Positions 44,749-54,018 are shown, counted from the stretch's first letter. The stretch: DNA of 56,376 nt from Pseudomonas sp. GM84 (GCF_000282535.1 NZ_AKJC01000087.1:1-56376), one strand, 5' to 3'. The notes: generated by a model not told the origin, from the sequence alone. Numbers and translations are program-made.

Positions 44749-46281
44749 CTAGGCGCCAATCCCAGCAGAAGTGCGCATCCGCCCCTCGATCCGCCGCTTC
44801 AACCGCCGCTGCTCGATCACCAACCGCGACCCATGGGCGGCATTGCTCCGGCTCCAGTCCTCAAGCAATTCAAGGCAAGAGTGGTCGATATAGCTGAGGT
44901 TGCCCAACGGCACATGCAGCGTGGTCCCCGCCGGTACGGTATCCAGCACCTGGGTCAGCGCAGGCACCTTGAGGAACGTAGCAGCACCTCCCAGGCGCAG
45001 TTCCATATGCCCGGGCTGGTCCAGGCTCACCAGGTTGATCTTCAGGCGTGCCGCCTTGAAGGCCAGTTTCAGCAGCGTCAGGGCAAAGCCCAGCAGCACC
45101 CCCGTCAGCAGATCGGTAAAGATGATCGCCAGCGCAGTCGCCGCGTAGGTGAACATCGGCATCCGCCCATAGCGCCCCAATCCACGCAACGCCTTCACAT
45201 CCACCAGCTTGATCCCCGTGAACACCAGCACGCCCGCCAGGCTGGCCACCGGAATCTGCTGCAGCACACTGCTGAGCACCACGACGAAGGCCAGCAGCCA
45301 CAGACCATGGAAGATGGCTGAAGCGCGGGTCTGCGCACCGGCCTGCACGTTCGCCGAGCTGCGCACGATCACGCCGGTCATCGGCAAGGCGCCAAGCACA
45401 CCGCAGAGCATGTTGCCGATCCCCTGGGCCGACAGCTCGCGGTCGAAGTCCGAACGCTGGCCGCTGTGCATGCGGTCCACGGCGGCGGCCGACAGCAAGG
45501 TTTCGGCACTGGCGATGAAGGCCAGGGCGAAGGCCGCCACCAGCAAGGTGGGGTCGGCGAGCTTGAGCAGGTCATCCGGGCGTATCCAGTCGATGGCTTG
45601 CGAGAGGTCCGCCGGAACCTGCACCCGGTTCACCGGCAGCGCCAGCCACAGGCTGATGGCCGTCATGGCCGCCACGCCCAACAGGGCACCGGGAATGAAG
45701 CGCAGCTTCTGCGGCCGCAGCCGCTCCCAGGCCCACATCACGGCGATGGTGCCCAGGCCAAGTGCCCCGGCCTGCCAGCCTGCGCCTTCGCTTTCCAGTG
45801 GCAAGGCAGCGGCGACGGTCGCGGGGAACGCCAACAGGTTCTGCATGCCGGAGGGCTGCGGCGCCGTGTCGAACATCACGTGCACCTGTGACAGCACGAT
45901 CAGCACGCCAATACCGGCCAGCATGCCGTACACCACCGCTGGCGCCGTGACGCGGAACCAGCAACCCAGGCGCAAGCGCCCGGCCAGCAACTGCAAGACC
46001 CCGGCCAGCAGCAGGATCGGCCCGAGCATGGCCACGCCATGCTGGCGCACCAGCTCGAATACCAGCACCGCCAGGCCTGCGGCGGGGCCGCTGACCTGCA
46101 GGGGCGAGCCTGCCAGGAAGCCCACCACGATACCGCCGATGATGCCGGTAATCAGGCCCTTCGCCGGCGGCATGCCCGAGGCGATCGCGATACCCATGCA
46201 CAACGGCAGGGCGACCAGGAAGACCACCACCGACGCCAACAACTCACGCGGCAGGGCCGCTTTCAACTGTGTCATGTTCAC
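44749..46281 (-). CDS. SulP-family anion transporter with STAS domain
   Basis: A 510-residue protein with 10-14 membrane helices (to about residue 400) and a C-terminal STAS domain (about 420-500) ending in the ...NLSYIDHSCLELLEDW strand. SulP proteins move sulfate, bicarbonate or dicarboxylates. The start is a GTG at 46281, which has AGGAG at ideal spacing; the ATG two codons later does not. The gene follows a beta-carbonic anhydrase gene in the same direction, which favours bicarbonate as substrate, an inference from context. Confidence 0.87.
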   Translation of the reverse strand: MNMTQLKAALPRELLASVVVFLVALPLCMGIAIASGMPPAKGLITGIIGGIVVGFLAGSPLQVSGPAAGLAVLVFELVRQHGVAMLGPILLLAGVLQLLAGRLRLGCWFRVTAPAVVYGMLAGIGVLIVLSQVHVMFDTAPQPSGMQNLLAFPATVAAALPLESEGAGWQAGALGLGTIAVMWAWERLRPQKLRFIPGALLGVAAMTAISLWLALPVNRVQVPADLSQAIDWIRPDDLLKLADPTLLVAAFALAFIASAETLLSAAAVDRMHSGQRSDFDRELSAQGIGNMLCGVLGALPMTGVIVRSSANVQAGAQTRASAIFHGLWLLAFVVVLSSVLQQIPVASLAGVLVFTGIKLVDVKALRGLGRYGRMPMFTYAATALAIIFTDLLTGVLLGFALTLLKLAFKAARLKINLVSLDQPGHMELRLGGAATFLKVPALTQVLDTVPAGTTLHVPLGNLSYIDHSCLELLEDWSRSNAAHGSRLVIEQRRLKRRIEGRMRTSAGIGA

Positions 46282-46471
46282 CGTATTTCTCCTTTCTCAG
46301 TCACACGGCCATTCCTCTGGCCGTGGGCACGTTGGCCCCTGACACGCGCCCAGGCGCAAGCCGCCAGCGAGAATGCCGGCAGGGCAATCAGGGAATTCAA
46401 GGCAGCAGAAGGCCGCGCCACACCCTAGTGGGTGCAGCCGGCTATCAAGGTTCTAGCGTGGGACGGGTCGC

Positions 46472-47191
46472 TTAGTAGCGGCCTCTCGGAGTGGCGCAGG
46501 GGACCGGCTCGCCAGCGGCCAAAGGCAGGAAGCTGTCGCTGAGGGCGTCGTAGGCTTCGATCTTGCTGGTTTCGATGTCGTACACCCAGCCGTGGATGTA
46601 CAGCTCGCCAGCCGCCAGGCGCGAAGCCACGGACGGGTGGGTGCGCAAGTGGTGCAGCTGGGCGATGACGTTTTCCTTGGTCAGCACCTGCATGGTTTCA
46701 TGCTCGCTGCCGCAGGAGCAGTTGTTCTCGACCACGGTGCGTGCCACTTCGGCGTGACGCAGCCAGGCGGAAACGGTCGGCATCTTGGCCAGCGACTGCG
46801 GGTTGAGCACCGCGCGCATGGCACCGCAGTCGGAGTGACCACAGATGATGATGTGGTGCACCTTCAGCGCCGAAACCGCGTACTCGATGGCGCTGGAAAC
46901 ACCGCCGTTCATCTGCCCATAGGGCGGCACCACGTTGCCGACGTTACGGGTCACGAACAGGTCGCCTGGCGAGCTCTGGGTGATCAGCTCGGGGACGATG
47001 CGCGAGTCGGCACAGGTGATGAACATGGCGCGTGGGGTTTGCGCCGTGGCGAGCTTCTTGAACAGCTCTTGTTGCTCGGGAAAGACGTCATGGTGAAAAC
47101 GCAGGAAGCCGTCGACGATGTGCTTCAGTGCGGCATCGGCGCTTTCCGCCGGGGCCTGCGGAATGACCTTGGATGGGTCCTTGACGGGCAT
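46472..47191 (-). CDS. Beta-carbonic anhydrase
   Basis: A 239-residue enzyme that interconverts CO2 and bicarbonate. Zinc ligands and the catalytic pair are visible in CADSRIVPE (Cys, Asp, Arg) and HIIICGHSDCGAMRAV (His, Cys). The sequence is full length and all active-site residues are present. It is 190 bases upstream of the SulP transporter gene on the same strand, so CO2 hydration and bicarbonate movement may be linked. Confidence 0.93.
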   Translation of the reverse strand: MPVKDPSKVIPQAPAESADAALKHIVDGFLRFHHDVFPEQQELFKKLATAQTPRAMFITCADSRIVPELITQSSPGDLFVTRNVGNVVPPYGQMNGGVSSAIEYAVSALKVHHIIICGHSDCGAMRAVLNPQSLAKMPTVSAWLRHAEVARTVVENNCSCGSEHETMQVLTKENVIAQLHHLRTHPSVASRLAAGELYIHGWVYDIETSKIEAYDALSDSFLPLAAGEPVPCATPRGRY

Positions 47192-47463
47192 GATTCATCC
47201 TCTTGACGGTGTTTTGGTAAATCCAGTTTACCGGTGAAAGATTCTGGCTATGCAGGGTTTTAGATGACACGCACGAGCCATAGATCACAGTCTTCGTGGA
47301 CTGGTTTCCTACGCTAGCGGGGAAAACTTAACTGAAACTTAATTCGAAGGCTCTAGAACGGCTGTTCCAGAAGAGAAAGGCGGGATCTGAATAATAGCAA
47401 AAAAGCATCAACTGCCAAGAGCCCTGAATGAAATTATGAGCTTGGATTAGTTGGATTGAAGGA

Positions 47464-48522
47464 TCAGAACAGCGCCATCTGCCCCCCAGGTGGACAGAAT
47501 GCCGAACAATCCAGTGCCTGCGCTTCCCGCCCTTCGAACTGCAAGCGCCGCATCGCCTTGGCAAAGCGCTGCGCCAGCAGCTCGGCGAACACACCTTCTC
47601 CCCGCATTCGCGCGCCGAACCGGCTGTCATACAGCTCGCCACCCCGGCTTTGCCGAATCAGGCTGAGCACGTGGGTTGCCCGCTGGGGGTAATGGTCCTT
47701 CAGCCACTGCTCGAACAACGGCGCCACTTCCAGCGGCAGGCGCAGCATCATGTAGGCCGCGCTTTGCGCGCCAGCCTCCCTGGCCGCTTCGAGCAGGCGC
47801 TCCAGTTCGCTGTCATTGACCATCGGAATCATCGGCGAACACAGCACGCCCACCGGTACGCCTGCCTCGCGCAACACCCGGATCGCTCTCAGCCGCGCCT
47901 TGGGCGACGCCGCGCGCGGCTCCAGTACCCGCTTGAGGTCATCGTCCAGCGTGGTCAGGCTGATCATCACCCGCGCCAGCCGCTGGCTGGCCATCTCGGA
48001 CAACAGGTCGAGATCGCGCAACACCAGCGAGCCCTTGGTGACGATGGTCACCGGGTGGCGAAAGCGCAGCAGCACTTCGAGCAGGCGCCGGGTCAGTTGC
48101 TGCTCGCGCTCGATGGGTTGGTAGGGGTCCGTGTTGGAGCCCAGGTTGATCGGCGCGCAAACGTAGCCCGGCTTGCTCAGCTGCTGCGCGAGCACTTCGG
48201 CGGCGTTGGTCTTGGCGATCAGCTTGGTTTCGAAGTCCAGGCCCGGAGAAAGGTCCCAGTAGGCATGGGAAGGGCGGGCATAGCAGTAGATACAGCCATG
48301 CTCGCAACCGCGATAGGGATTGATGGAGCGGTCGAAGGGCAGGTCGGGCGAGGTATTGCGGGTAATGACCGTCTTGGCCGTCTCGATGCGCACCTCGGTG
48401 CCCTGGGTGAGCGGCACTTCCTGGTACCAGCCGTCATCCTCCGCCACCGAATGGCTCGGGGCAAAACGGTTGTGCGGATTGTGCGCCGTGCCACGGCCCT
48501 TTTGCGGTGCTGGAGGAATCAT
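47464..48522 (-). CDS. PA0069-type radical SAM protein (SplB-like), LexA-controlled
   Basis: A 352-residue radical SAM protein. The iron-sulfur cluster motif is CEHGCIYCYARP (CxxxCxxC, about residue 75), followed by SplB-like segments (LGSNTDPYQPIE and VTIVTKGSLVLRD). Relatives include spore photoproduct lyase, but the substrate of this family is unknown. The ATG at 48522 has GGGGTGAG upstream, and a perfect LexA box ends 12 bases before it, so the gene should be SOS-induced. This agrees with PA0069 being a known member of the P. aeruginosa LexA regulon. A role in DNA repair is plausible but unproven. Confidence 0.9.
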   Translation of the reverse strand: MIPPAPQKGRGTAHNPHNRFAPSHSVAEDDGWYQEVPLTQGTEVRIETAKTVITRNTSPDLPFDRSINPYRGCEHGCIYCYARPSHAYWDLSPGLDFETKLIAKTNAAEVLAQQLSKPGYVCAPINLGSNTDPYQPIEREQQLTRRLLEVLLRFRHPVTIVTKGSLVLRDLDLLSEMASQRLARVMISLTTLDDDLKRVLEPRAASPKARLRAIRVLREAGVPVGVLCSPMIPMVNDSELERLLEAAREAGAQSAAYMMLRLPLEVAPLFEQWLKDHYPQRATHVLSLIRQSRGGELYDSRFGARMRGEGVFAELLAQRFAKAMRRLQFEGREAQALDCSAFCPPGGQMALF

Positions 48523-48534
48523 CGCTCACCCCGA

Positions 48535-48554
48535 TACTGTACTCATATACAGTA
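48535..48554. promoter_or_regulatory. LexA box (SOS operator)
   Basis: TACTGT-ACTCATAT-ACAGTA contains a perfect CTGT-N8-ACAG core with extended symmetric flanks. It is 12 bases upstream of the radical SAM start codon, overlapping where the promoter must be. Confidence 0.9.
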
Positions 48555-48603
48555 TCGCGACAAGGAGGATTCTTCCAGCGCCTCTGGTCAGCCAACGGAG
48601 CGC

Positions 48604-48885
48604 TTAGTCGGCCGGTTTCTTCAGCTTCGGATTGGGGAAGAACTGCACCGTCTGCACCTTGGCCGGGGCAGCCTTGGGCGCCAGGTGGTTGACCCGGGTG
48701 CCCAGCTCCTTGGGTACCGACAGGCCCTGTTCGTTGAGGGTGTCGGTGAAGCCGCAGGCGACGCACTCACGGTGCGGCACGTCATCCTCGCTCCACATCA
48801 TCAGCTTGTCCGGCTCGCTGCACGCCGGGCAGACCGCCCCGGCGATGAAGCGCTTCTTGGTCTTGTTCACAACTACCTCGCTCAT
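48604..48885 (-). CDS. YheV-family zinc-ribbon protein
   Basis: A 93-residue protein with a C4 zinc ribbon formed by CPAC (about residue 19) and CVAC (about residue 41), followed by a Lys/Pro-rich tail. YheV-like proteins accompany prlC in gammaproteobacteria; their function is unknown. The ATG overlaps the prlC stop as ATGA, so they are translationally coupled. Confidence 0.9.
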   Translation of the reverse strand: MSEVVVNKTKKRFIAGAVCPACSEPDKLMMWSEDDVPHRECVACGFTDTLNEQGLSVPKELGTRVNHLAPKAAPAKVQTVQFFPNPKLKKPAD

Positions 48886-50933
48886 GCCGCCGCGACCTCG
48901 CTCAGGCCGCAGTGGCGCAACAGTGCATCGATGGAAGGTTCGCGGCCGCGGAAGTCGACGAACAGCACCATCGGTTCGCGGGAACCACCACGGGCCAGAA
49001 TCGCCTCACGGAAGGCGCGGCCGGTTTCAGCATTGAGCACACCTTCTTCCTCGAAGCGCGAGAAGGCATCCGCCGACAGGACTTCGGCCCACTTGTAGCT
49101 GTAGTAGCCCGCCGCGTAACCGCCGGCGAAGATGTGCGCAAAGCTGTTGGGGAAGCGGTTGTACGCCGGTGGACGCATGACCGACACCTCGTCGCGCACG
49201 CCTTCGAGCACCTGCAGCACACTGCGGCCATCGCCATGGCTGGCATGCAGCTCGAAGTCGAACAGCGAGAACTCCAGCTGGCGCACCATCATCATGCCCG
49301 ACTGGAAGTTCTTCGCCGCCAGCATCTTGTCCAGCAGGTCCTGGGGCAGGGCGGTGCCCGTCTCGTAGTGGCCGGAGATCAGTGCCAGGCCTTCCGGCTC
49401 CCAGCACCAGTTTTCCATGAACTGGCTCGGCAGCTCGACCGCATCCCAGGCCACGCCATTGATACCGGAAACACCGGCATGCTCGATGCGGGTCAGCAAG
49501 TGGTGCAGGCCGTGGCCGAACTCGTGGAACAGGGTGGTGACTTCATCATGGGTCAGCAGCGCAGGCTTGCCGGGCGCGGCTGGGGTGAAGTTGCACACCA
49601 GGTTGGCCACCGGGCTCTGCAATGCGCCTTCGGCAGTGCGGCGACGGTCGCGGGCGCCGTCCATCCAGGCGCCGCCACGCTTGTTGGCGCGGGCATAGAG
49701 ATCGAAGAAGAAGCGGCCGACGTGCTGGCCGTTTTCCTTGATCTCGAACAGGCGCACGTCCGGGTGCCAGCTGTCGAAGCCCTTGAGTTCGGCGATTTCG
49801 ATGCCGTACAGGCGCTGGACGATGCTGAACAGGCCGGACAGCACCTTGTCGATCGGGAAGTACGCGCGCAGGGTTTCCTGCGACACGCTGTAACGCTGTT
49901 CGCGCAGTTTCTCGCCAAAGTAGCCGGCGTCCCAGCTGGCCAGCTCGGCGCAACCTTGCTCGGCGGCGTAGGCCTTGAGCTGCTCCAGGTCCTGGGCGGC
50001 GAAGGGTTTGGAACGCTTGGCCAGGTCACGCAGGAAGCTCAGCACCTGGTCGCTGGATTCGGCCATCTTGGTGGCCAGGCTCAGTTCGGCGTAGTTCTTG
50101 TAGCCCAGCAGGGCGGCCAGTTCCTGACGCAGGTCGAGGATCTCGTGCATCACCGGGCCGTTGTCGAACTGGCCGGCATTCGGGCCCTGGTCCGAGGCAC
50201 GGGTGCAGTAGGCGGCGTACAGCTCTTCACGCAGGGCGCGGTCGCTGGCGTAGGTCATCACCGCGTAGTAGCTGGGGAATTCCAGGGTGATCAGCCAGCC
50301 TTCGAGGCCCTTGGCCTGGGCAGCGGCGGCCATCTGCGCCTTGGCCGAATCGGTCAGGCCGGCGAGGGCCGCTTCGTCAGTGACGTGCTTGGTCCAGGCC
50401 TGGGTGGCGTCGAGCAGCTGGTTGGAGAAACGGCTGCCCAGCTCGCTGAGCTTGCTCTGCACCTCGGCATAGCGCTGCTGCTGGTCGGCCGGCAGGTCGA
50501 TACCCGACAGGCGGAAGTCACGCAGGGCATGTTCGAGGATAGTTTTCTGCGCCACGTCGAAGCCTGCGGCCTCCGGGCTGTTGATCAAGGCCTCGTAGGC
50601 TTCGAACAAGGCACGGTTCTGGCCCAGTTCGGTAGAGTAGGCACTCAGCGCCGGCAGGCAGGACTCATAGGCCTCGCGCAGCGCCGGGCTGTTGCACACC
50701 GCATTGAGGTGGCTGACGGGGCTCCAGGCGGCGCCCAGGCGGTCGTTCAGTTCGTCCATGGCCAGCACCAGGCCAGCCCAGGTGGGGTTCTTGCCTTGCT
50801 TTTCGAGGATCTCGGCAATGGCCTTGCGGTTATCGGCCAGGATCTGTTCGATGGCCGGCAGCACGTGTTCGGCACGGATCGCCGAGAAGGGCGGCAGATC
50901 ATAGGATTGCAGAAGCGGGTTGTTGGCACTCAC
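48882..50933 (-). CDS. prlC: Oligopeptidase A
   Basis: A 683-residue cytoplasmic M3-family zinc metallopeptidase that degrades short peptides, including signal peptides. The zinc motif HEFGH is in TTLFHEFGHGLHHLL (about residue 470), with the third ligand region downstream at YFSH-type positions not separately resolved. The GTG at 50933 is chosen, preceded by AAGG; an ATG at 50969 would add 12 cysteine-containing residues without a ribosome-binding site. It is divergent from the gamma-carbonic anhydrase-like gene. Confidence 0.94.
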   Translation of the reverse strand: MSANNPLLQSYDLPPFSAIRAEHVLPAIEQILADNRKAIAEILEKQGKNPTWAGLVLAMDELNDRLGAAWSPVSHLNAVCNSPALREAYESCLPALSAYSTELGQNRALFEAYEALINSPEAAGFDVAQKTILEHALRDFRLSGIDLPADQQQRYAEVQSKLSELGSRFSNQLLDATQAWTKHVTDEAALAGLTDSAKAQMAAAAQAKGLEGWLITLEFPSYYAVMTYASDRALREELYAAYCTRASDQGPNAGQFDNGPVMHEILDLRQELAALLGYKNYAELSLATKMAESSDQVLSFLRDLAKRSKPFAAQDLEQLKAYAAEQGCAELASWDAGYFGEKLREQRYSVSQETLRAYFPIDKVLSGLFSIVQRLYGIEIAELKGFDSWHPDVRLFEIKENGQHVGRFFFDLYARANKRGGAWMDGARDRRRTAEGALQSPVANLVCNFTPAAPGKPALLTHDEVTTLFHEFGHGLHHLLTRIEHAGVSGINGVAWDAVELPSQFMENWCWEPEGLALISGHYETGTALPQDLLDKMLAAKNFQSGMMMVRQLEFSLFDFELHASHGDGRSVLQVLEGVRDEVSVMRPPAYNRFPNSFAHIFAGGYAAGYYSYKWAEVLSADAFSRFEEEGVLNAETGRAFREAILARGGSREPMVLFVDFRGREPSIDALLRHCGLSEVAAA

Positions 50934-51035
50934 GGTTTGGATACCTTGGCAGAAGAAACACTTCCCCATCTTAATTACAATCGACGCCGACCGCAGCAGG
51001 CAGCCTGCCTATCGGCACAGATGAGAGACGCTATC

Positions 51036-51584
51036 ATGGCCATCCGACGCTTCCAGCAACACACTCCGAAAGTTGCACCACGGGCTTTTGTCGACCGTTC
51101 GGCGGTGGTGCTGGGCGACGTGGAAATCGGCGAGGACAGCTCGGTGTGGCCGCTGACCGTGGTGCGCGGCGACATGCACCGTATCCGCATCGGTGCGCGC
51201 ACCAGCGTGCAGGACGGCAGCGTGCTGCACATCACCCATGCCGGCCCGTTCAACCCGGACGGTTTCCCGCTGATCATCGGCGACGAGGTGACCATCGGTC
51301 ACAAGGTCATGCTGCACGGTTGCACCTTGGGCAATCGCATCCTGGTCGGCATGGGCAGTACCATCATGGACGGTGCCATCGTCGAGGACGAGGTGATCAT
51401 CGGCGCCGGCAGCCTGGTGCCGCCAGGCAAGCGCCTGGAAAGCGGCTACCTGTATGTGGGCAGCCCGGTGAAGCAGGCCCGTCCATTGACCGACAAGGAG
51501 CGCGCGTTTTTCCCCTACAGCGCCAGCAACTACGTGAAGCTCAAGGACCAGCACCTGGCCGAAGGCTACGACCAACCTGAATGA
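51036..51584 (+). CDS. Gamma-carbonic anhydrase-like hexapeptide protein (YrdA/PaaY family)
   Basis: A 182-residue left-handed beta-helix protein built of hexapeptide repeats. The putative metal ligands are His in ITHAGP, IGHKVMLHGC and the VRGDMHRIRIG turn. Many members of this family are not proven carbonic anhydrases, so the name is a family label. The ATG at 51036 is chosen; an upstream ATG at 51021 is possible. The HAD phosphatase gene follows 19 bases later. Confidence 0.9.
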   Translation: MAIRRFQQHTPKVAPRAFVDRSAVVLGDVEIGEDSSVWPLTVVRGDMHRIRIGARTSVQDGSVLHITHAGPFNPDGFPLIIGDEVTIGHKVMLHGCTLGNRILVGMGSTIMDGAIVEDEVIIGAGSLVPPGKRLESGYLYVGSPVKQARPLTDKERAFFPYSASNYVKLKDQHLAEGYDQPE

Positions 51585-51603
51585 CTTGAGTGGAACCTCA
51601 TAC

Positions 51604-52254
51604 ATGCACCAGCAGAACATCCTTTTCGACCTTGACGGCACCCTGACCGACCCACGCCTGGGCATCACCCGCTCGATCCAGTTCGCCCTGGCCAAACTGG
51701 GCATCGACGAGCCGGACCTGACGCGGCTCGAGCACTTCATCGGGCCGCCCCTGCTGCAGGCTTTCATGCAGTTCTACAGCTTTGACGAAGCCAAGGCGTG
51801 GGACGCGGTGAACTTCTACCGGGAACGTTTCCGCGTCACCGGCCTGTACGAGAACCTGGTGTTCGATGGCGTGCCGGAGCTGCTCCAGGCGCTGAACGAC
51901 CAGGGCCGCACCCTGTACATCGCCACTTCCAAACCTTGGGAATTTGCCCGCGAGATCGCCCGGCACTTTGCCTTCGACCATCATTTCAAGGTCATCTACG
52001 GCAGTGAGCTGGACGGTACGCGCACCAACAAGGTCGAACTGATCCGCCATTTGCTGGATGAGGAAGGGTTGGACCCGGCGCAGACGCTGATGATCGGCGA
52101 TCGCAAGCACGACCTGATCGGCGCGCGGAGCAATGGGGTGCAGGCGGTGGCGGTGGGGTATGGGTTTGGTAGCGAGGAGGAGTTGAGGGCCCACACGCCA
52201 GAATTTCACTTCGCAACCGTGGCCGAGATGCATCAGGCTTTCATCAAAGCCTAG
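51604..52254 (+). CDS. HAD-superfamily phosphatase (Gph-like)
   Basis: A 216-residue HAD hydrolase. Motif I is FDLDGTLTDPRLG (nucleophile and acid Asp, about residue 11), motif II is YIATSKP, motif III the Lys in TRTNKVELI, and motif IV is MIGDRKHDLIGA. It belongs near the phosphoglycolate phosphatase group, though the substrate is not defined by sequence. The ATG at 51604 is chosen; TTG 51586 is in frame. It ends next to a REP pair, convergent with the aminopeptidase gene. Confidence 0.9.
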   Translation: MHQQNILFDLDGTLTDPRLGITRSIQFALAKLGIDEPDLTRLEHFIGPPLLQAFMQFYSFDEAKAWDAVNFYRERFRVTGLYENLVFDGVPELLQALNDQGRTLYIATSKPWEFAREIARHFAFDHHFKVIYGSELDGTRTNKVELIRHLLDEEGLDPAQTLMIGDRKHDLIGARSNGVQAVAVGYGFGSEEELRAHTPEFHFATVAEMHQAFIKA

Positions 52255-52263
52255 GGCGCAATG

Positions 52264-52280
52264 GGGCTGCTTTGCAGCCC
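52264..52280. repeat. Hairpin module GGGCTGCTTTGCAGCCC attached to REPIN
   Basis: Identical to the module at 1145-1161 and again directly abuts a REP pair. Its near-complement GGGCCGCAAAGCGGCCC lies on the other side at 52367-52383, so both flanks of this pair carry an extra hairpin. Confidence 0.7.
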
Positions 52281-52366
52281 ATTCGCGGGACAAGCCCGCT
52301 CCCACAGGTACCCCACCGCTTTCAGTGTCAGTGCAATACCTGTGGGAGCGGGCTTGTCCCGCGAAT
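52281..52366. repeat. REP inverted pair, CGCGGG class, with flanking hairpins
   Basis: Two inverted copies of TTCGCGGGACAAGCCCGCTC lie between the convergent HAD and aminopeptidase genes, framed by extra GC hairpins on both sides. Confidence 0.92.
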
Positions 52367-52390
52367 GGGCCGCAAAGCGGCCCCAAAATC

Positions 52391-53482
52391 TCACTGACTA
52401 ACCAGCAATCGCGCCAACGCCGCCTTGCGCTCCTCAACCGACAACCGCCCCAACCCCTCAACCCGCTCGTAGAACCGCGCCCAGTCCCCCCCAACCTCCC
52501 GAAACAGCGCCGCAAACGCCGGCACCCACTGGTCATACAGCCCAAACGGCAGCAACTTGGCATTGTTCATCGGTCCATAGATCCAGGCGTCGTAGCGTTT
52601 ATCCCCGCCCCATTCACGGTCACGCACCTCACGGTACTCGCGCCGCAAACGCTCGAACTCCGCCTGTTTGGCCGCACGCTTGTGCGCATCATCCAACGGC
52701 CCGGCATAAATCCCCTGCAGCCGCTCACGGCTCGCCAGCACCAGCCGGGTGAACTGCTCGCGCTGCCCGGCCTGGCTATCGTCAATCGCCGCAAGCCCGC
52801 GCGCCGCACGCCATTGCCGCGTTCCTTCCTGCTCGACGAAGGTGGCGAATGACTCGTTGAACGCGGTGTCGTCCTGCAGGTAGAAACGCTGGTGGGCCAA
52901 CTCATGAAAGATCAGCGTCGCCAGGCGCTCGTCTCCCCAGCCGAGCATCGTCGACAGGATCGGGTCATCAAACCAGCCCAGGGTCGAGTAGGCCTCCACA
53001 CCGCCCACGTACACGTCCATGCCGTCCTGGCGCATCAACGCCGCCGCACCACGGGCCGCGCCCTTCTGGTAATAGCCGCGGTAGGCGACGCAGCCGGCAA
53101 TCGGGAAGCAGTGGGTCACCGGCTGCAGCGACAGCTCAGGCGTGGCGAACACGTTCCACACCACGTAGGGCCGCCCCAAGTCGGCATACACCCGGTAGCT
53201 GCGGTTGTCGGGTAGGGCCAGGTGCCGGCTGGCGAATGCCCGCGCCTGCACGGCGTGCTCCAGGCGGGCTCGCAATTGCGCGCTGCTGGCCGGGTCGGCA
53301 ATCACCTTTTCTACCGGCTGGCGCGCCCGCAGCAGTTGCCATTGGCCCTCGGCCAACTGGCCGTAATAGCCAAGGCTGCTGCAACCGTTCAGCAGAAAAA
53401 CGCCCAAAACGGGAACCAAAGCGCTGAAAACGCGGTCGAGTGGCCCAGGGCCTGAGCGCTTCAAAAGAAAAAACCAAACCAT
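52391..53482 (-). CDS. Putative lipoprotein aminopeptidase (Aminopep family, PF10023)
   Basis: A protein of about 363 residues with a hydrophobic N-terminus that ends in a lipobox-like LLNGC, so it is probably lipid-anchored. A zinc metallopeptidase motif HELAH is in LIFHELAHQRFY (about residue 205), with FNESFATFVEQEG supplying the next Glu. The matching family is annotated as putative aminopeptidase; activity is unproven. The start at 53482 is the last ATG before the signal segment and has a weak ribosome-binding site; longer frames overlap the divergent lipoprotein gene. Confidence 0.82.
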   Translation of the reverse strand: MVWFFLLKRSGPGPLDRVFSALVPVLGVFLLNGCSSLGYYGQLAEGQWQLLRARQPVEKVIADPASSAQLRARLEHAVQARAFASRHLALPDNRSYRVYADLGRPYVVWNVFATPELSLQPVTHCFPIAGCVAYRGYYQKGAARGAAALMRQDGMDVYVGGVEAYSTLGWFDDPILSTMLGWGDERLATLIFHELAHQRFYLQDDTAFNESFATFVEQEGTRQWRAARGLAAIDDSQAGQREQFTRLVLASRERLQGIYAGPLDDAHKRAAKQAEFERLRREYREVRDREWGGDKRYDAWIYGPMNNAKLLPFGLYDQWVPAFAALFREVGGDWARFYERVEGLGRLSVEERKAALARLLVSQ

Positions 53483-53549
53483 CTTGGGCTGTCCAACTCG
53501 CTCACGGCCGATACGCTCCAAGACTATCTCGCCAATGGGGAGTTTCGCC

Positions 53550-53963
53550 ATGCGTGCACTGTTCGTCGCCGGCTCACTGTTACTGGTATCGGCCTGTTCG
53601 ACCTTGCCCAACCCGGACCCGAACCAAGCCTGGATCGACCTGACCCCGCACGACAACACCTCCCTGCACGCCGTCCAGGTTGACGAACGTGAATGGGCCG
53701 AAAGCCGCTATTTCGAGGTTCAGCCAGGCAGCCACGAGCTGACCGTGCGTTACCAGTTCCCGGTCACACCGAGCAATATCGGCCCGGACGCCGAGCCGCT
53801 GTGGCGCGACTGCCAACTCAACCTGACCTTCAAGGATTTCAGCGCTGGCCAGCGCTACCAGCTGCAGGCGGGCAGCATCGGGTTCCGGCCGTGGATCAAA
53901 CTCTATGACGACCAGCAGAAATTGCTCGGCCAGGGCATACCGGCAGGCTGCCAACGCACCTGA
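53550..53963 (+). CDS. Lipoprotein, first of a tandem paralogous pair
   Basis: A 137-residue lipoprotein with lipobox VSAC at about residue 16. The mature part carries PNQAWIDL, then SRYFEVQPGSHELTVRYQF, two cysteines (RDCQLN and the C-terminal AGCQRT) and a conserved-looking LTFKDFSAGQRYQL strand. No family is recognised. It resembles the next gene closely in layout and in the ribosome-binding-site leader (GGGAGTTTCgCCATG against GGGAGTTTCaCCATG), evidence of tandem duplication. It is divergent from the aminopeptidase gene. Confidence 0.85.
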   Translation: MRALFVAGSLLLVSACSTLPNPDPNQAWIDLTPHDNTSLHAVQVDEREWAESRYFEVQPGSHELTVRYQFPVTPSNIGPDAEPLWRDCQLNLTFKDFSAGQRYQLQAGSIGFRPWIKLYDDQQKLLGQGIPAGCQRT

Positions 53964-54018
53964 ACGGCGCAAACGGCGCTATGCTTGTAGCTTGTGAGTC
54001 GCAAGTGGGAGTTTCACC

